DNA from: Mesorhizobium_B sp964242945
Lineage (GTDB): Bacteria; Pseudomonadota; Alphaproteobacteria; Rhizobiales; Rhizobiaceae
NCBI GenBank assembly: GCA_964242945.1
Contig: CAXTCF010000003.1
Coordinates: 8,144 to 72,143, forward strand
DNA: 64,000 bases
Direction of reading: 5' to 3'
The first letter of the stretch is position 1, and each line of letters starts with the position of its first letter. A model generated the notes under the pieces. The model was not told the origin of the DNA and did not search any database. It was given only the letters and a program-made list of their open reading frames with translations. Position numbers and translations under genes: made by a program. Positions 34,558 to 42,536 of the stretch are shown here, one piece after another.

Positions 34558-35358
34558 ATGCCGGAGACAAGAAAAGTCTGGTGGGGGGATTTTCCCACCG
34601 CCGCTTTCGAAAAACCCGATCCAGAGGCGGTGATCGCGGTGCTGCCGCTCGCCGCAACCGAGCAGCACGGGCCGCATCTGCCCGTCTGCACCGATGCGGC
34701 GATCATGGCCGGCATGCTGGAAACCGTTTTTCCCCTGCTGCCCGAGGGAATGGATGTCCGCGTGCTCCCCATCCAGGCGGTCGGCAAGTCGAACGAGCAC
34801 ATCCGGTTTCCCGGCACGCTGACGCTGCCCGCGCCCGTGCTGATCGAAGCCTGGACGGAGCTTGGCGCCTCGGTCGCGCGGGCAGGCGTGCGGAAGATGA
34901 TCTTTGTCAACAGCCACGGCGGCAACGAGGAGATCATGGGCATCGTCGCGCGCGAGCTTCGCGTGCGCTCCCGCATGCTGGCGGTGAAGACGAGCTGGCA
35001 GCGCTTCGGCCGCCCGGACGGCATGTATTCCGAGGCGGAGGATCGCTACGGCATCCACGGCGGCGACGTGGAAACCTCGTTGATGCTCCACTTTCGCCCT
35101 GACCTCGTGAACATGGAAAAGGCTGAGGACTTTCCCTCCGCGGTGGAGAAAGCCGAAGGCGAACTTGCCGTGCTGCGCCATACCGGCACTCACGCTTTCG
35201 CTTGGGAAGCAGGCGACCTCAACCCGGCGGGCGTGGTCGGCAATGCGGCGAATGCAACCGCCGAGAAAGGCCGGCTCACCGCCTTGCATCAGGCGCAAGG
35301 CTTCGTTCGGCTGCTGGAAGATGTCCGTGCCCTACAGTTGACGGACTATCTGCCGTGA
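34558..35358 (+). CDS. Creatininase-family amidohydrolase (ArfB/MftE-like motif)
   Basis: The 266-residue protein has the creatininase fold: LPLAATEQHGPHLPVCTDA places metal ligands at Glu35, His37 and Asp46, and FVNSHGGNEEI supplies His120. True creatininases carry NGHYEN there; the SHGGN form is that of ArfB/MftE-type hydrolases acting on formamides or peptides. So creatinine hydrolysis is not assured. The enzyme needs two divalent metals and is cytosolic. It overlaps the probable GTG start of ureD by four bases (GTGA), which links it to the urease operon; a hydrolase delivering an amide nitrogen next to urease would make sense. Confidence 0.85.
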   Translation: MPETRKVWWGDFPTAAFEKPDPEAVIAVLPLAATEQHGPHLPVCTDAAIMAGMLETVFPLLPEGMDVRVLPIQAVGKSNEHIRFPGTLTLPAPVLIEAWTELGASVARAGVRKMIFVNSHGGNEEIMGIVARELRVRSRMLAVKTSWQRFGRPDGMYSEAEDRYGIHGGDVETSLMLHFRPDLVNMEKAEDFPSAVEKAEGELAVLRHTGTHAFAWEAGDLNPAGVVGNAANATAEKGRLTALHQAQGFVRLLEDVRALQLTDYLP

Positions 35359-36236
35359 CGTTCGAAGGGCAGGCCCAACTGGAAGAAGCGAGCGTCGGTT
35401 CTCCTCTCGAAGCTGGAGAAATGAGCCCAACCGCTCCCCTCAGGCACCAGCGCGCGAGCGGCACCGTCCGCATCAGCTTCCGACACCGAGCCGGCGCGAC
35501 CCGCCTGCACCGGCTGTTCCAGGAAGGCGCTGCCAAGGTGCGGCTGCCGCGGCTCGGCGGAGCGATCCCGGAAGCGGTGCTGATCAACACCGCGGGCGGG
35601 CTGACCGGCGGCGACCGCTTTGCCAACGAGATCGTTCTTGAAACAGGGTCCCGTGCCGTTCTGACCACTCAGGCATGCGAACGCATTTATCGCTCGCTCG
35701 GCGGCCCAGCCGAAATCGTCACGCGCGCGACGCTGGAGGCCGGCGCCGCGCTTGACTGGCTGCCGCAGGAAACGATCCTGTTCGACGGCGGGCGCGTGAC
35801 CCGCCGCTTCGAGGTGGCGATGGCCGCCGACGCCGCGCTGCTCGCCGTCGAAGCCGTCATCTTCGGCCGCACGGCGCGGGGCGAGATCGTCCGCACCGGC
35901 AGTTTCCGCGACCGCTGGCGCATTTTTCGCGGAGGCAAGCTGTTGTTCGCCGACGACCTGCGGCTCGAAGGCCCGATCGCCGAGCTTCTGGCACGGCCCG
36001 CGGTGCTCAATGGCAATGCCGCGATGGCGACGGTGCTGCTGGCCGCGCCTGAATGCGAAAACAAGCTTGAAGCGGTGCGCGCGGCGATCGGCGATGCCGC
36101 CGGCGCCAGCGCCTGGAACGGCAAGCTGCTGGTGCGGCTGGCGGCACAGGACGGCTTCGCCTTGCGCCAGAAACTGCTTCCTGCGCTGATGGTCTTGACC
36201 GCGGGCCGCTCCCTGCCGAAAGTCTGGCAACTCTGA
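35355..36236 (+). CDS. ureD: Urease accessory protein UreD
   Basis: UreD (UreH) is the scaffold that docks UreF and UreG onto apo-urease and channels nickel to the active site. The protein shows RLHRLFQEGAAKVRLPR, LINTAGGLTGGDRF, the TTQACERIYRS block and the LDWLPQETILFDGGR strand, all family hallmarks. I chose the GTG at 35355, which overlaps the creatininase-family stop by four bases and gives 293 residues; the ATG at 35421 (271 residues) is closer to usual length but has its purine-rich stretch too near the start codon. Either is possible. It is the first urease gene of the operon; ureA follows 10 bases after it. Confidence 0.92.
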   Translation: MTFEGQAQLEEASVGSPLEAGEMSPTAPLRHQRASGTVRISFRHRAGATRLHRLFQEGAAKVRLPRLGGAIPEAVLINTAGGLTGGDRFANEIVLETGSRAVLTTQACERIYRSLGGPAEIVTRATLEAGAALDWLPQETILFDGGRVTRRFEVAMAADAALLAVEAVIFGRTARGEIVRTGSFRDRWRIFRGGKLLFADDLRLEGPIAELLARPAVLNGNAAMATVLLAAPECENKLEAVRAAIGDAAGASAWNGKLLVRLAAQDGFALRQKLLPALMVLTAGRSLPKVWQL

Positions 36237-36246
36237 GGGTATCGGC

Positions 36247-36549
36247 ATGAATCTCACCCCGCGCGAGAAAGACAAGCTCCTCATCTCGATGGCAGCGGTC
36301 GTCGCGCGCAAGCGGCTGGAGCGCGGCGTCAAGCTGAACCACCCGGAGGCTATCGCGCTGATCACCGACTTCGTCGTGGAAGGCGCGCGCGACGGACGCG
36401 CAGTGGCCGACCTGATGGAAGCCGGGGCGCATGTGGTGTCGCGCGAGCAGGTCATGGAAGGCGTGGCCGAGATGATCCACGACGTGCAGGTGGAAGCGAC
36501 ATTTCCCGACGGCACCAAGCTCGTCACCGTGCATGAGCCGATCCGGTGA
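36247..36549 (+). CDS. ureA: Urease subunit gamma
   Basis: The 100-residue gamma chain of urease begins MNLTPREKDKLLISMAA and includes LKLNHPEAIALI and the VPEMIHDVQVEATFPDG-type C-terminal block. Urease hydrolyses urea to ammonia and carbamate. The gene is followed, with a GTGA overlap, by an HD-domain gene, so in this operon ureA and ureB are separated. Confidence 0.96.
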   Translation: MNLTPREKDKLLISMAAVVARKRLERGVKLNHPEAIALITDFVVEGARDGRAVADLMEAGAHVVSREQVMEGVAEMIHDVQVEATFPDGTKLVTVHEPIR

Positions 36550-37130
36550 CGAAGCCGCTTCCCGGCCTCCTGCTCGTCGCCCAAGCCGCGGATTTCGCCG
36601 CGCGCGCCCATGTCGGGCAAAGGCGCAAGGGCGTGAATGCCGAGCCCTATGTCAATCACGTGGCGGAGGTGGCGTATCTTCTCGCAGAGGCTGGTGCCGG
36701 GCCGGAACTGGTCGCAGCTGGCTGGCTGCACGACGTGGTGGAGGATACGGACCATCCGCTTTCCGAGATCGAGCAACAGTTCGGCGCAGAGGTGGCGGCG
36801 ATCGTCGCTGAGGTGACCGACGACAAGAGCCTGCCGAAGGCTGCCCGCAAGCAAGCTCAGGTGGACGAGATGCCGAACAAGAGCGAGGCGGCGCAACTGC
36901 TCAAATTCGCCGACAAGACCAGCAACCTGCGCGACCTCGCGCGCTCCCCGCCGGATGGCTGGGACCGGAAGCGGCTGGAGGGCTACATCGCCTGGGGCGA
37001 AAGCGTGATCGGGCGTGCGACGGCGAAAAATGCCTTCTTGGAGAACGCCTTCCGGGAGGCGGCGGCAAAGGCGCGCGAAGCAGCGGCGGCGCGTCTCGGC
37101 GGAAAGGAAGCGATGGAGATATCAGCATGA
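36546..37130 (+). CDS. HD-domain phosphohydrolase (MESH1/SpoT-hydrolase-like) within the urease operon
   Basis: This 194-residue protein starts at a GTG overlapping the ureA stop and ends overlapping the ureB ATG, so it is translationally tied into the operon. It has the SpoT/MESH1-type HD arrangement: AARAHVGQRRKGVNAEPYVNH (first His and Arg-Lys motif), AGWLHDVVEDTDHPLSEI with the HD pair and ED, and LKFADKTSNLRDLARSPP with the distal Asp. Such domains hydrolyse (p)ppGpp or NADPH-like pyrophosphates using manganese. No synthetase domain is present. A small alarmone hydrolase type role would connect nitrogen status with urease, but that is inference. Confidence 0.88.
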   Translation: MTKPLPGLLLVAQAADFAARAHVGQRRKGVNAEPYVNHVAEVAYLLAEAGAGPELVAAGWLHDVVEDTDHPLSEIEQQFGAEVAAIVAEVTDDKSLPKAARKQAQVDEMPNKSEAAQLLKFADKTSNLRDLARSPPDGWDRKRLEGYIAWGESVIGRATAKNAFLENAFREAAAKAREAAAARLGGKEAMEISA

Positions 37131-37432
37131 TCCCAGGCGAAATCATCACGGCCGAAGGCGACATCGAACTGAACGCAGGCGCCGAACCCGTCGTGCTCAT
37201 GGTGGCGAACACGGGCGACCGGCCGGTGCAGGTCGGGTCGCACTACCACTTCTTCGAGACAAACCCCGCGCTGGAGTTCGACCGGGAGAAAGCGCGTGGG
37301 CTTCGGCTGGATATCGCAGCCGGCACGGCCGTGCGCTTCGAGCCCGGCCAGCGCCGCGAGGTGCGGCTGATCCCTTATCGCGGCAGCAGGCACGTTTTCG
37401 GCTTCCGTCAGCAGATCATGGGTGCTCTTTAG
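37127..37432 (+). CDS. ureB: Urease subunit beta
   Basis: A 101-residue beta chain: MIPGEIITAEGDIELNAG, ANTGDRPVQVGSHYHFFETN and the C-terminal RHVFGFRQQIMGAL. It assembles with UreA and UreC into the trimeric urease core. ATG overlaps the HD-gene stop by four bases. The following LprI-like gene begins at the base after its stop. Confidence 0.96.
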   Translation: MIPGEIITAEGDIELNAGAEPVVLMVANTGDRPVQVGSHYHFFETNPALEFDREKARGLRLDIAAGTAVRFEPGQRREVRLIPYRGSRHVFGFRQQIMGAL

Positions 37433-37864
37433 ATGCTCCTCCGCACAGCCCTTTTCGCCCTCCCCGTGCTCTTGGTCGCCTCTGCGGCGCAGGCGCAGGA
37501 CGATCCCGCACCGGCCGACTGCGAAAACGCCGTGACACAAGCGCAGATCGACGCCTGCGCCAGCGGCGACTACGACAAGGCCGACGCCGAATTGAACAAG
37601 GTCTATGGGCAGGCCGTCGCCCGCTTGCAGAAAGCGGACAAGGACTTTGCCGCCACCGACAGCAACGACGTCGGCGCCGTCGAGGCCTTGAAGAAGGCGC
37701 AGCGCGCCTGGATCAACTATCGCGACGCAAGCTGCGAGTTGGCCGGCTTCGAAGCGCGTGGCGGCACGCTGGAGAACACGATCTACATCGGATGCCAGAC
37801 CGATCTGACGCGCAAGCGCACCGCCGAACTCCGGGAACTGCTTAAAGCGGAATGGTTGAACTGA
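37433..37864 (+). CDS. Exported LprI/DUF1311-family protein within the urease operon
   Basis: The 143-residue protein has a signal peptide (MLLRTALFALPVLLVASAAQA) and a DUF1311 (lysozyme inhibitor LprI-like) domain: four cysteines positioned for two disulfides (DCENAV, IDACAS, DASCELA, IGCQTD), and the AQRAWINYRDASCE helix diagnostic of the family. It is periplasmic, unlike urease itself, so its place directly after ureB (no spacer) and four bases before ureC is odd. In other bacteria the family inhibits lysozyme or is uncharacterised. The same arrangement may recur in rhizobial urease operons; I cannot test that here. Confidence 0.9.
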   Translation: MLLRTALFALPVLLVASAAQAQDDPAPADCENAVTQAQIDACASGDYDKADAELNKVYGQAVARLQKADKDFAATDSNDVGAVEALKKAQRAWINYRDASCELAGFEARGGTLENTIYIGCQTDLTRKRTAELRELLKAEWLN

Positions 37865-37868
37865 CCCC

Positions 37869-39581
37869 ATGCCACAAAGAATCAGCCGCCTCTCCTATGC
37901 CCAGATGTTCGGCCCGACGGTGGGCGACAAGGTGCGGCTTGCCGACACCGAACTGATCATCGAGGTCGAGAAGGATTTCACGACCTACGGCGAGGAGGTG
38001 AAGTTCGGCGGCGGCAAGGTGATCCGTGACGGCATGGGCCAGAGCCAGGTTTCGCGCAAAGGCGGCGCCGTCGATACGGTCATCACCAACGCGCTGATCG
38101 TCGATCACACCGGCATCTACAAGGCCGACGTCGGCCTGACGGACGGCCGCATCGCGGCCATCGGCAAGGCGGGAAATCCGGACACGCAGCCGGGCGTCAC
38201 CATCATCGTCGGCCCCGGTACGGAGGCGATCGCCGGCGAGGGGAAAATCCTCACCGCAGGCGGCATGGACGCCCACATCCACTTCATCTGCCCGCAGCAG
38301 ATCGAGGAAGCTGTCATGTCCGGCGTCACGACGATGCTCGGCGGCGGCACCGGGCCGGCGCATGGCACGCTCGCCACCACCTGCACGCCGGGGCCGTGGC
38401 ACATCGCGCGCATGATCCAGAGTTTTGACGCTTTCCCGATCAATCTCGGCCTGTCCGGCAAGGGCAACGCTTCGCAGCCGGAAGCTCTCGTCGAGATGGT
38501 CGAGGCCGGCGCCTGCGCGCTGAAGCTGCACGAGGACTGGGGCACGACGCCCGCCGCCATCGACTGCTGCCTGTCGGTCGCGGACGATTACGACGTGCAG
38601 GTGATGATCCACACGGACACGCTGAACGAGTCCGGCTTCGTGGAGGACACGATCGCCGCCTTCAAGGGCCGCACCATCCACGCCTTCCACACGGAGGGTG
38701 CGGGGGGCGGCCATGCGCCGGACATCATCAAGGTGTGCGGATTGGCGAACGTCATCCCCTCCTCCACCAACCCGACGCGGCCCTACACGAAGAACACGAT
38801 CGCCGAGCACTTGGACATGCTGATGGTCTGCCATCACCTGTCGTCGTCGATCCCGGAAGACATCGCCTTCGCCGAGTCGCGCATCCGCAAGGAAACCATC
38901 GCGGCGGAAGACATCCTGCACGACATGGGCGCCTTCTCTATCATCTCGTCGGACAGCCAGGCGATGGGGCGCGTCGGCGAAGTGCCGATCCGCACCTGGC
39001 AGACCGCACACAAGATGAAGGTGCAACGCGGGCGGCTCGCGCAGGAGAGCGGCGACAACGACAATTTCCGGGTGCGGCGCTACGTCGCGAAGTACACCAT
39101 CAACCCGGCGGTCGCGCACGGCCTGTCACACGAGATAGGCTCGGTGGAGGTGGGCAAGCGCGCCGATCTCGTGCTGTGGAACCCGGCCTTCTTCGGCGTG
39201 AAGCCGGACATGGTGCTGGTCGGCGGCACGATCGCGGCAGCGCCGATGGGCGACCCGAACGCCTCCATCCCGACGCCGCAGCCCGTGCACTACCGTCCGA
39301 TGTTCGGCGGCTACGGCAAGGCGTTGGGAGCCGGTTCCGTCACCTTCGTAAGCCAAGCCGCGCTCGACGCCGGCCTGCGGAAGAAGCTCGGCGTGGACAA
39401 GGAGATGGTGGCGGTGGAGAACACGCGCGGCGGCATCTCGAAAGCCTCCATGCTGCTCAACGATGCAACGCCCCATGTCGAGGTCGATCCGGAAACCTAC
39501 GAGGTCCGCGCCGACGGCGAACTGTTGACTTGCGAACCGGCAGAGGTGCTGCCGATGGCGCAACGGTATTTCCTGTTCTGA
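37869..39581 (+). CDS. ureC: Urease subunit alpha (catalytic)
   Basis: The 570-residue catalytic chain is full length. Nickel ligands appear in order: GMDAHIHFICPQQ (His pair), CALKLHEDWG with the carbamylated Lys, MIHTDTLNESGF, HAFHTEGAGGGHAPD, and SSDSQAMGRVGE with the last Asp ligand. VCHHLSSSIPEDIAFAESRIR is the mobile flap with the catalytic His. It opens with ISRLSYAQMFGPTVGDKVRLADT as in other ureases. Apart from the accessory genes around it the enzyme looks normal and active. In this operon ureC is separated from ureE by two unrelated genes. Confidence 0.97.
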   Translation: MPQRISRLSYAQMFGPTVGDKVRLADTELIIEVEKDFTTYGEEVKFGGGKVIRDGMGQSQVSRKGGAVDTVITNALIVDHTGIYKADVGLTDGRIAAIGKAGNPDTQPGVTIIVGPGTEAIAGEGKILTAGGMDAHIHFICPQQIEEAVMSGVTTMLGGGTGPAHGTLATTCTPGPWHIARMIQSFDAFPINLGLSGKGNASQPEALVEMVEAGACALKLHEDWGTTPAAIDCCLSVADDYDVQVMIHTDTLNESGFVEDTIAAFKGRTIHAFHTEGAGGGHAPDIIKVCGLANVIPSSTNPTRPYTKNTIAEHLDMLMVCHHLSSSIPEDIAFAESRIRKETIAAEDILHDMGAFSIISSDSQAMGRVGEVPIRTWQTAHKMKVQRGRLAQESGDNDNFRVRRYVAKYTINPAVAHGLSHEIGSVEVGKRADLVLWNPAFFGVKPDMVLVGGTIAAAPMGDPNASIPTPQPVHYRPMFGGYGKALGAGSVTFVSQAALDAGLRKKLGVDKEMVAVENTRGGISKASMLLNDATPHVEVDPETYEVRADGELLTCEPAEVLPMAQRYFLF

Positions 39582-39679
39582 GTGCTTGGATTTCTGACGA
39601 TCTTGCCGCTTCCCGCCGCCCGCGGGAGTTTGTAGGACATGGGCAGTGTCACGCCTGCTTCCGATTGCCGAGGTCAGCA

Positions 39680-40711
39680 ATGGGTCCTTCCGTCACGGTC
39701 GCATTCGTCCCGCGAGAGACGATGTCTCAGACCTTAGAGATGTTGGACACGCTCCTCGCGCACACCGAGCAGCCTTTCGTTCTGATCGTGGTTGCCGCCG
39801 GCTATCCCGGCGGTCTTGTGAACGCGTTGCGGGAGCGTGTCGAGGCCGTCGGTGGCCGGCTGATCGAGTTTGCTGCCTATGTCACACCGAACGAGGCGCG
39901 CAATGCGGCGCTGAATGCCACGAAGACGGATTATATCGTCTTCCTCGATCAGGATGTTCACGTCGATCGGAACTGGCTTCCATCTCTGCTGGCTTGCGCA
40001 AAGGAGACCGGCGCGGCGATTGTTGCACCGCTTATTTTCGAACTGGAACCGAAGTTTACTCAGATCCACATGGCCGGCGGAGAGGCTCGCGTCGTCGCGA
40101 AGCCAGGCGGCGGGAACATCTATCACGAGGTGCATTATGAGGCACATGCCAAGGTTCACGCCTCAAACGCTGGCCAGGAGAGGCGATGCACCGAGCTGGT
40201 GGAGTTCCACGCGGTACTCGTGGAGGTGGCTTGGCTCAAGCTAGTCGGCGGGCTCGATCCCGAGTTGTTTTCTTTGAGTGAACATTGGGACATGTGTATC
40301 GCTGCGGCCCGGTCGGGACGCGAAATCTACCTGGAGCCTAAGTCGCGTGTGAACTACATGCCGCCGCGAAATCCAACGGCCGACGATCTGCGCTGGTTCG
40401 CGACACGCTGGTCGCATGAATGGAACGAGCGCAGCATCGCGCATATGTGCAGAAAATATGATCTTTGCCCGGATGAGGCCTCGTTTGAGGGTCTCCGCCG
40501 GTTTCTGAGGTCTCACCGCGACCATCGCTTCATCCGGTTGCGGCGAAAGTTCGTGCGCTATCTCGGGCAATCGGCCGGCCTGACCTTGTTCAACCGCTTC
40601 GCACGTCCAATCCTAGAACAGCTTGAAAAGCCGAGAGTCCGGCGCGATCTGCGGAGATGGGAGTTCCAGCGCAATGCCAGAAAGCTTGGCGATCGCCTCC
40701 AACAATATTGA
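39680..40711 (+). CDS. Glycosyltransferase family 2 protein
   Basis: This 343-residue protein has a GT-A fold: MGPSVTVAFVPRETMSQTLE opens the nucleotide-binding strand, ALNATKTDYIVFLDQDVHVDRNW supplies a D-x-D motif, and LKLVGGLDPELFSLSEHWDMCIAAARSG is the acceptor block with the ED-type catalytic acid region typical of GT2 enzymes. The C-terminal 100 residues, rich in Arg, include HRFIRLRRKFVRYLG and have no match that I recognise. It lies 98 bases after ureC and overlaps the next gene by 38 bases. Codon use and base composition are somewhat lower in GC than the surrounding urease genes, suggesting insertion. It has no evident urease function. Confidence 0.85.
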   Translation: MGPSVTVAFVPRETMSQTLEMLDTLLAHTEQPFVLIVVAAGYPGGLVNALRERVEAVGGRLIEFAAYVTPNEARNAALNATKTDYIVFLDQDVHVDRNWLPSLLACAKETGAAIVAPLIFELEPKFTQIHMAGGEARVVAKPGGGNIYHEVHYEAHAKVHASNAGQERRCTELVEFHAVLVEVAWLKLVGGLDPELFSLSEHWDMCIAAARSGREIYLEPKSRVNYMPPRNPTADDLRWFATRWSHEWNERSIAHMCRKYDLCPDEASFEGLRRFLRSHRDHRFIRLRRKFVRYLGQSAGLTLFNRFARPILEQLEKPRVRRDLRRWEFQRNARKLGDRLQQY

Positions 40712-41351
40712 GTTGTTGCGTCAACTCGATGAGGCGGGCTGGCCCGCCGACGCCTTGGAGAGGACGCAGCAAGTCTACAAGACGGTCGCACTGCTTTCCT
40801 CCGACACGTTCCGGCCCAACTGGAAGCCGTTCAGCGCCCATCTCGTCGGAGTCGCTTCCATCGTCGCCTGGGACAGCCATGACCCCATTCACATCGGGGC
40901 AGCCATGGCGCACTCTACGTTGGAGTTCGGTCGCTTTCCCCTCTTTTCCCGCTGGCCCTTCGACCGACGGACTGCTTTTTTGCGCAACCACCTGGGCGAC
41001 GAAATCCTTAGGCTTGTGCGAGCCTATGCTCATGCCGACTGGAAGACGTTGATGACGCCTCCGGCTGCCGCCTCGAAGGAGGCCATTGCGGTGCAGCACA
41101 TCAAGCTTGCGGACCTGCTGGATGACATGGAGGATGAGCGGTCGCCCGTCTCAACACGCAAGAAGCTGCACATCGATCTGGGTGACGCCGGACGTGTGGC
41201 GGACTGCATCGAGTTAGCGCGGCAGAACGGGTGCCCCCAACTTGCGGAGGCTTACCAACGCCTCGGGACGGAGCGGGTGTTTGCGCCGGCCGTAAGGGAA
41301 GCGCGCGACCGAACCTTTGTTCTGAAAGGAAACACGCGGGAAATTGCATGA
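40674..41351 (+). CDS. HD-like protein of unknown function, coupled to ureE
   Basis: I do not know this 225-residue protein. The segment FSAHLVGVASIVAWDSHDPIHIGAAMAHS contains an early His and a later His-Asp/His series like a degenerate HD phosphohydrolase, and IKLADLLDDMEDE resembles the distal helix of such proteins, as seen in DUF6817-like families. The ATG at 40674 overlaps the preceding glycosyltransferase by 38 bases; its stop overlaps the ureE ATG by four bases. Thus it is firmly locked to ureE translation while unrelated by known function. Possibly it acts with the GT2 gene. Confidence 0.78.
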   Translation: MPESLAIASNNIELLRQLDEAGWPADALERTQQVYKTVALLSSDTFRPNWKPFSAHLVGVASIVAWDSHDPIHIGAAMAHSTLEFGRFPLFSRWPFDRRTAFLRNHLGDEILRLVRAYAHADWKTLMTPPAAASKEAIAVQHIKLADLLDDMEDERSPVSTRKKLHIDLGDAGRVADCIELARQNGCPQLAEAYQRLGTERVFAPAVREARDRTFVLKGNTREIA

Positions 41352-41875
41352 AATTCACGACCAGCACCGATTTCACAAAGCTGCCGCGCGCCGTGTCCGT
41401 AAAGCTCAAGAACGAGAACGAGAACGAGAAGGGGAGTGCGGATGCCAGCGCGGCGCTTCCGCATGACGAACGGCATTTTCGTCGGCGCGTCATCGAGTTG
41501 TCGGACGGCACCAAGGTGTTGGTCGATCTTCCCGAAACAGTGCAGCTTGCCGACGGCGACCGTCTGGTTCTCGATGATGGACGGGAGATCGAAGTTCAGG
41601 CTGCTCCCGAGGAGGTCTACGATATCCGCGCCCGACACGCTCTGCATCTGGCCGAACTCGCCTGGCACATCGGCAACCGGCACCTGGCAGCGGAGATCCG
41701 GGTCGATCGCATCTTGATCGGGCGGGACCATGTCATCAGAGCGATGCTGGAAGGACTGGGGGCAATGGTGACGGAAATCGTCGCGCCGTTCCATCCTCTG
41801 CGCGGGGCTTATGGCGGACAAGGCCACTCGCACGGTCACAGTCACGCGGCCGGCGGTTCCCATCATCATGGATGA
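41348..41875 (+). CDS. ureE: Urease accessory protein UreE (nickel metallochaperone)
   Basis: The 175-residue UreE holds nickel for insertion into urease. The N-terminal barrel appears as RRVIELSDGTKVLVDLPE and LADGDRLVLDDGREI; the nickel-binding domain includes LAWHIGNRHLAAEI and MLEGLGAMVTEI; the tail GHSHGHSHAAGGSHHHG is a His-rich nickel store. A charged insert KNENENEKGS near residues 21-30 comes from three copies of a six-base AACGAG repeat and is atypical. The gene overlaps the preceding unknown gene by four bases and the ureF start by eight. Confidence 0.93.
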   Translation: MKFTTSTDFTKLPRAVSVKLKNENENEKGSADASAALPHDERHFRRRVIELSDGTKVLVDLPETVQLADGDRLVLDDGREIEVQAAPEEVYDIRARHALHLAELAWHIGNRHLAAEIRVDRILIGRDHVIRAMLEGLGAMVTEIVAPFHPLRGAYGGQGHSHGHSHAAGGSHHHG

Positions 41876-42536
41876 AGGTCTCACGACCGGCCCGCCGCTG
41901 CTCCGGCTGATGGCGGCATTGTCGCCGGCGTTTCCGGTCGGGAGCTTTTCCTTCAGCCACGGGCTGGAGCGCGCCGTGCATGATGGGTTGGTGTCCGACC
42001 CGCGGAGCCTTCAAGCGTGGCTGCGCGACCTTATCGAGAAAGGCAGCGCCTGGAACGATGCGGTGCTTTTCGCGGCGGCGTGGAACAGCGGGGAAGCGGA
42101 GGAACTTGGCGTGGTTGCGGAACTGGGCAGCGCGCTGGCCGGTTCGCGCGAGCGCCTCGCCGAGACGACGCTTCAAGGCGGAGCCTTCGCCGCCGCCTCG
42201 CAGGTTTGGGACAGCCAAGGCCCCTCTGCCGGTGCCGAAGCGCCTTACGCCGTAGCCGTCGGCGCTTTCGCCCGTCGCCAGGACGTTCCGCTACGGCCTG
42301 CCCTTGCCGCTTTCCTCCAGGCCTTCGCGTCGAACCTGATCCAAGCCGCGCTACGCCTAGCGCCGATCGGCCAAAGCGCGGGGCTGCGCGTCCTGGCTGG
42401 ACTCGAAACAGCGATTCTCAAAACCGCTTCGAGAGCCGCGGAGTCCACATTGGACGAGCTTGGCTCCGCCTGCATGATGTCGGAAATCTCCGCCATGCGC
42501 CACGAAACCCAGTATTCCAGGATTTTCCGCTCATGA
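41868..42536 (+). CDS. ureF: Urease accessory protein UreF
   Basis: UreF is the GTPase-modulating subunit of the UreD-F-G activation complex. The 222-residue form from the ATG at 41868 begins MDEGLTTGPPLLRLMAALSP, giving the family start SPAFPVGSFSFSHGLE; an earlier ATG would overlap ureE by 65 bases. Conserved parts are AFPVGSFSFSHGLERAV, WNDAVLFAAAW and the C-terminal DELGSACMMSEISAMRHETQ. All alpha-helical, cytosolic. Overlaps ureG by four bases (ATGA). Confidence 0.94.
   Translation: MDEGLTTGPPLLRLMAALSPAFPVGSFSFSHGLERAVHDGLVSDPRSLQAWLRDLIEKGSAWNDAVLFAAAWNSGEAEELGVVAELGSALAGSRERLAETTLQGGAFAAASQVWDSQGPSAGAEAPYAVAVGAFARRQDVPLRPALAAFLQAFASNLIQAALRLAPIGQSAGLRVLAGLETAILKTASRAAESTLDELGSACMMSEISAMRHETQYSRIFRS

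Noticed and set aside
34558..35358. Creatininase proper, starting a creatinine-to-urea-to-urease route
   Set aside because: The motif is SHGGN, not NGHYEN, and no creatinase gene is present in the window; the route stays a hypothesis only.
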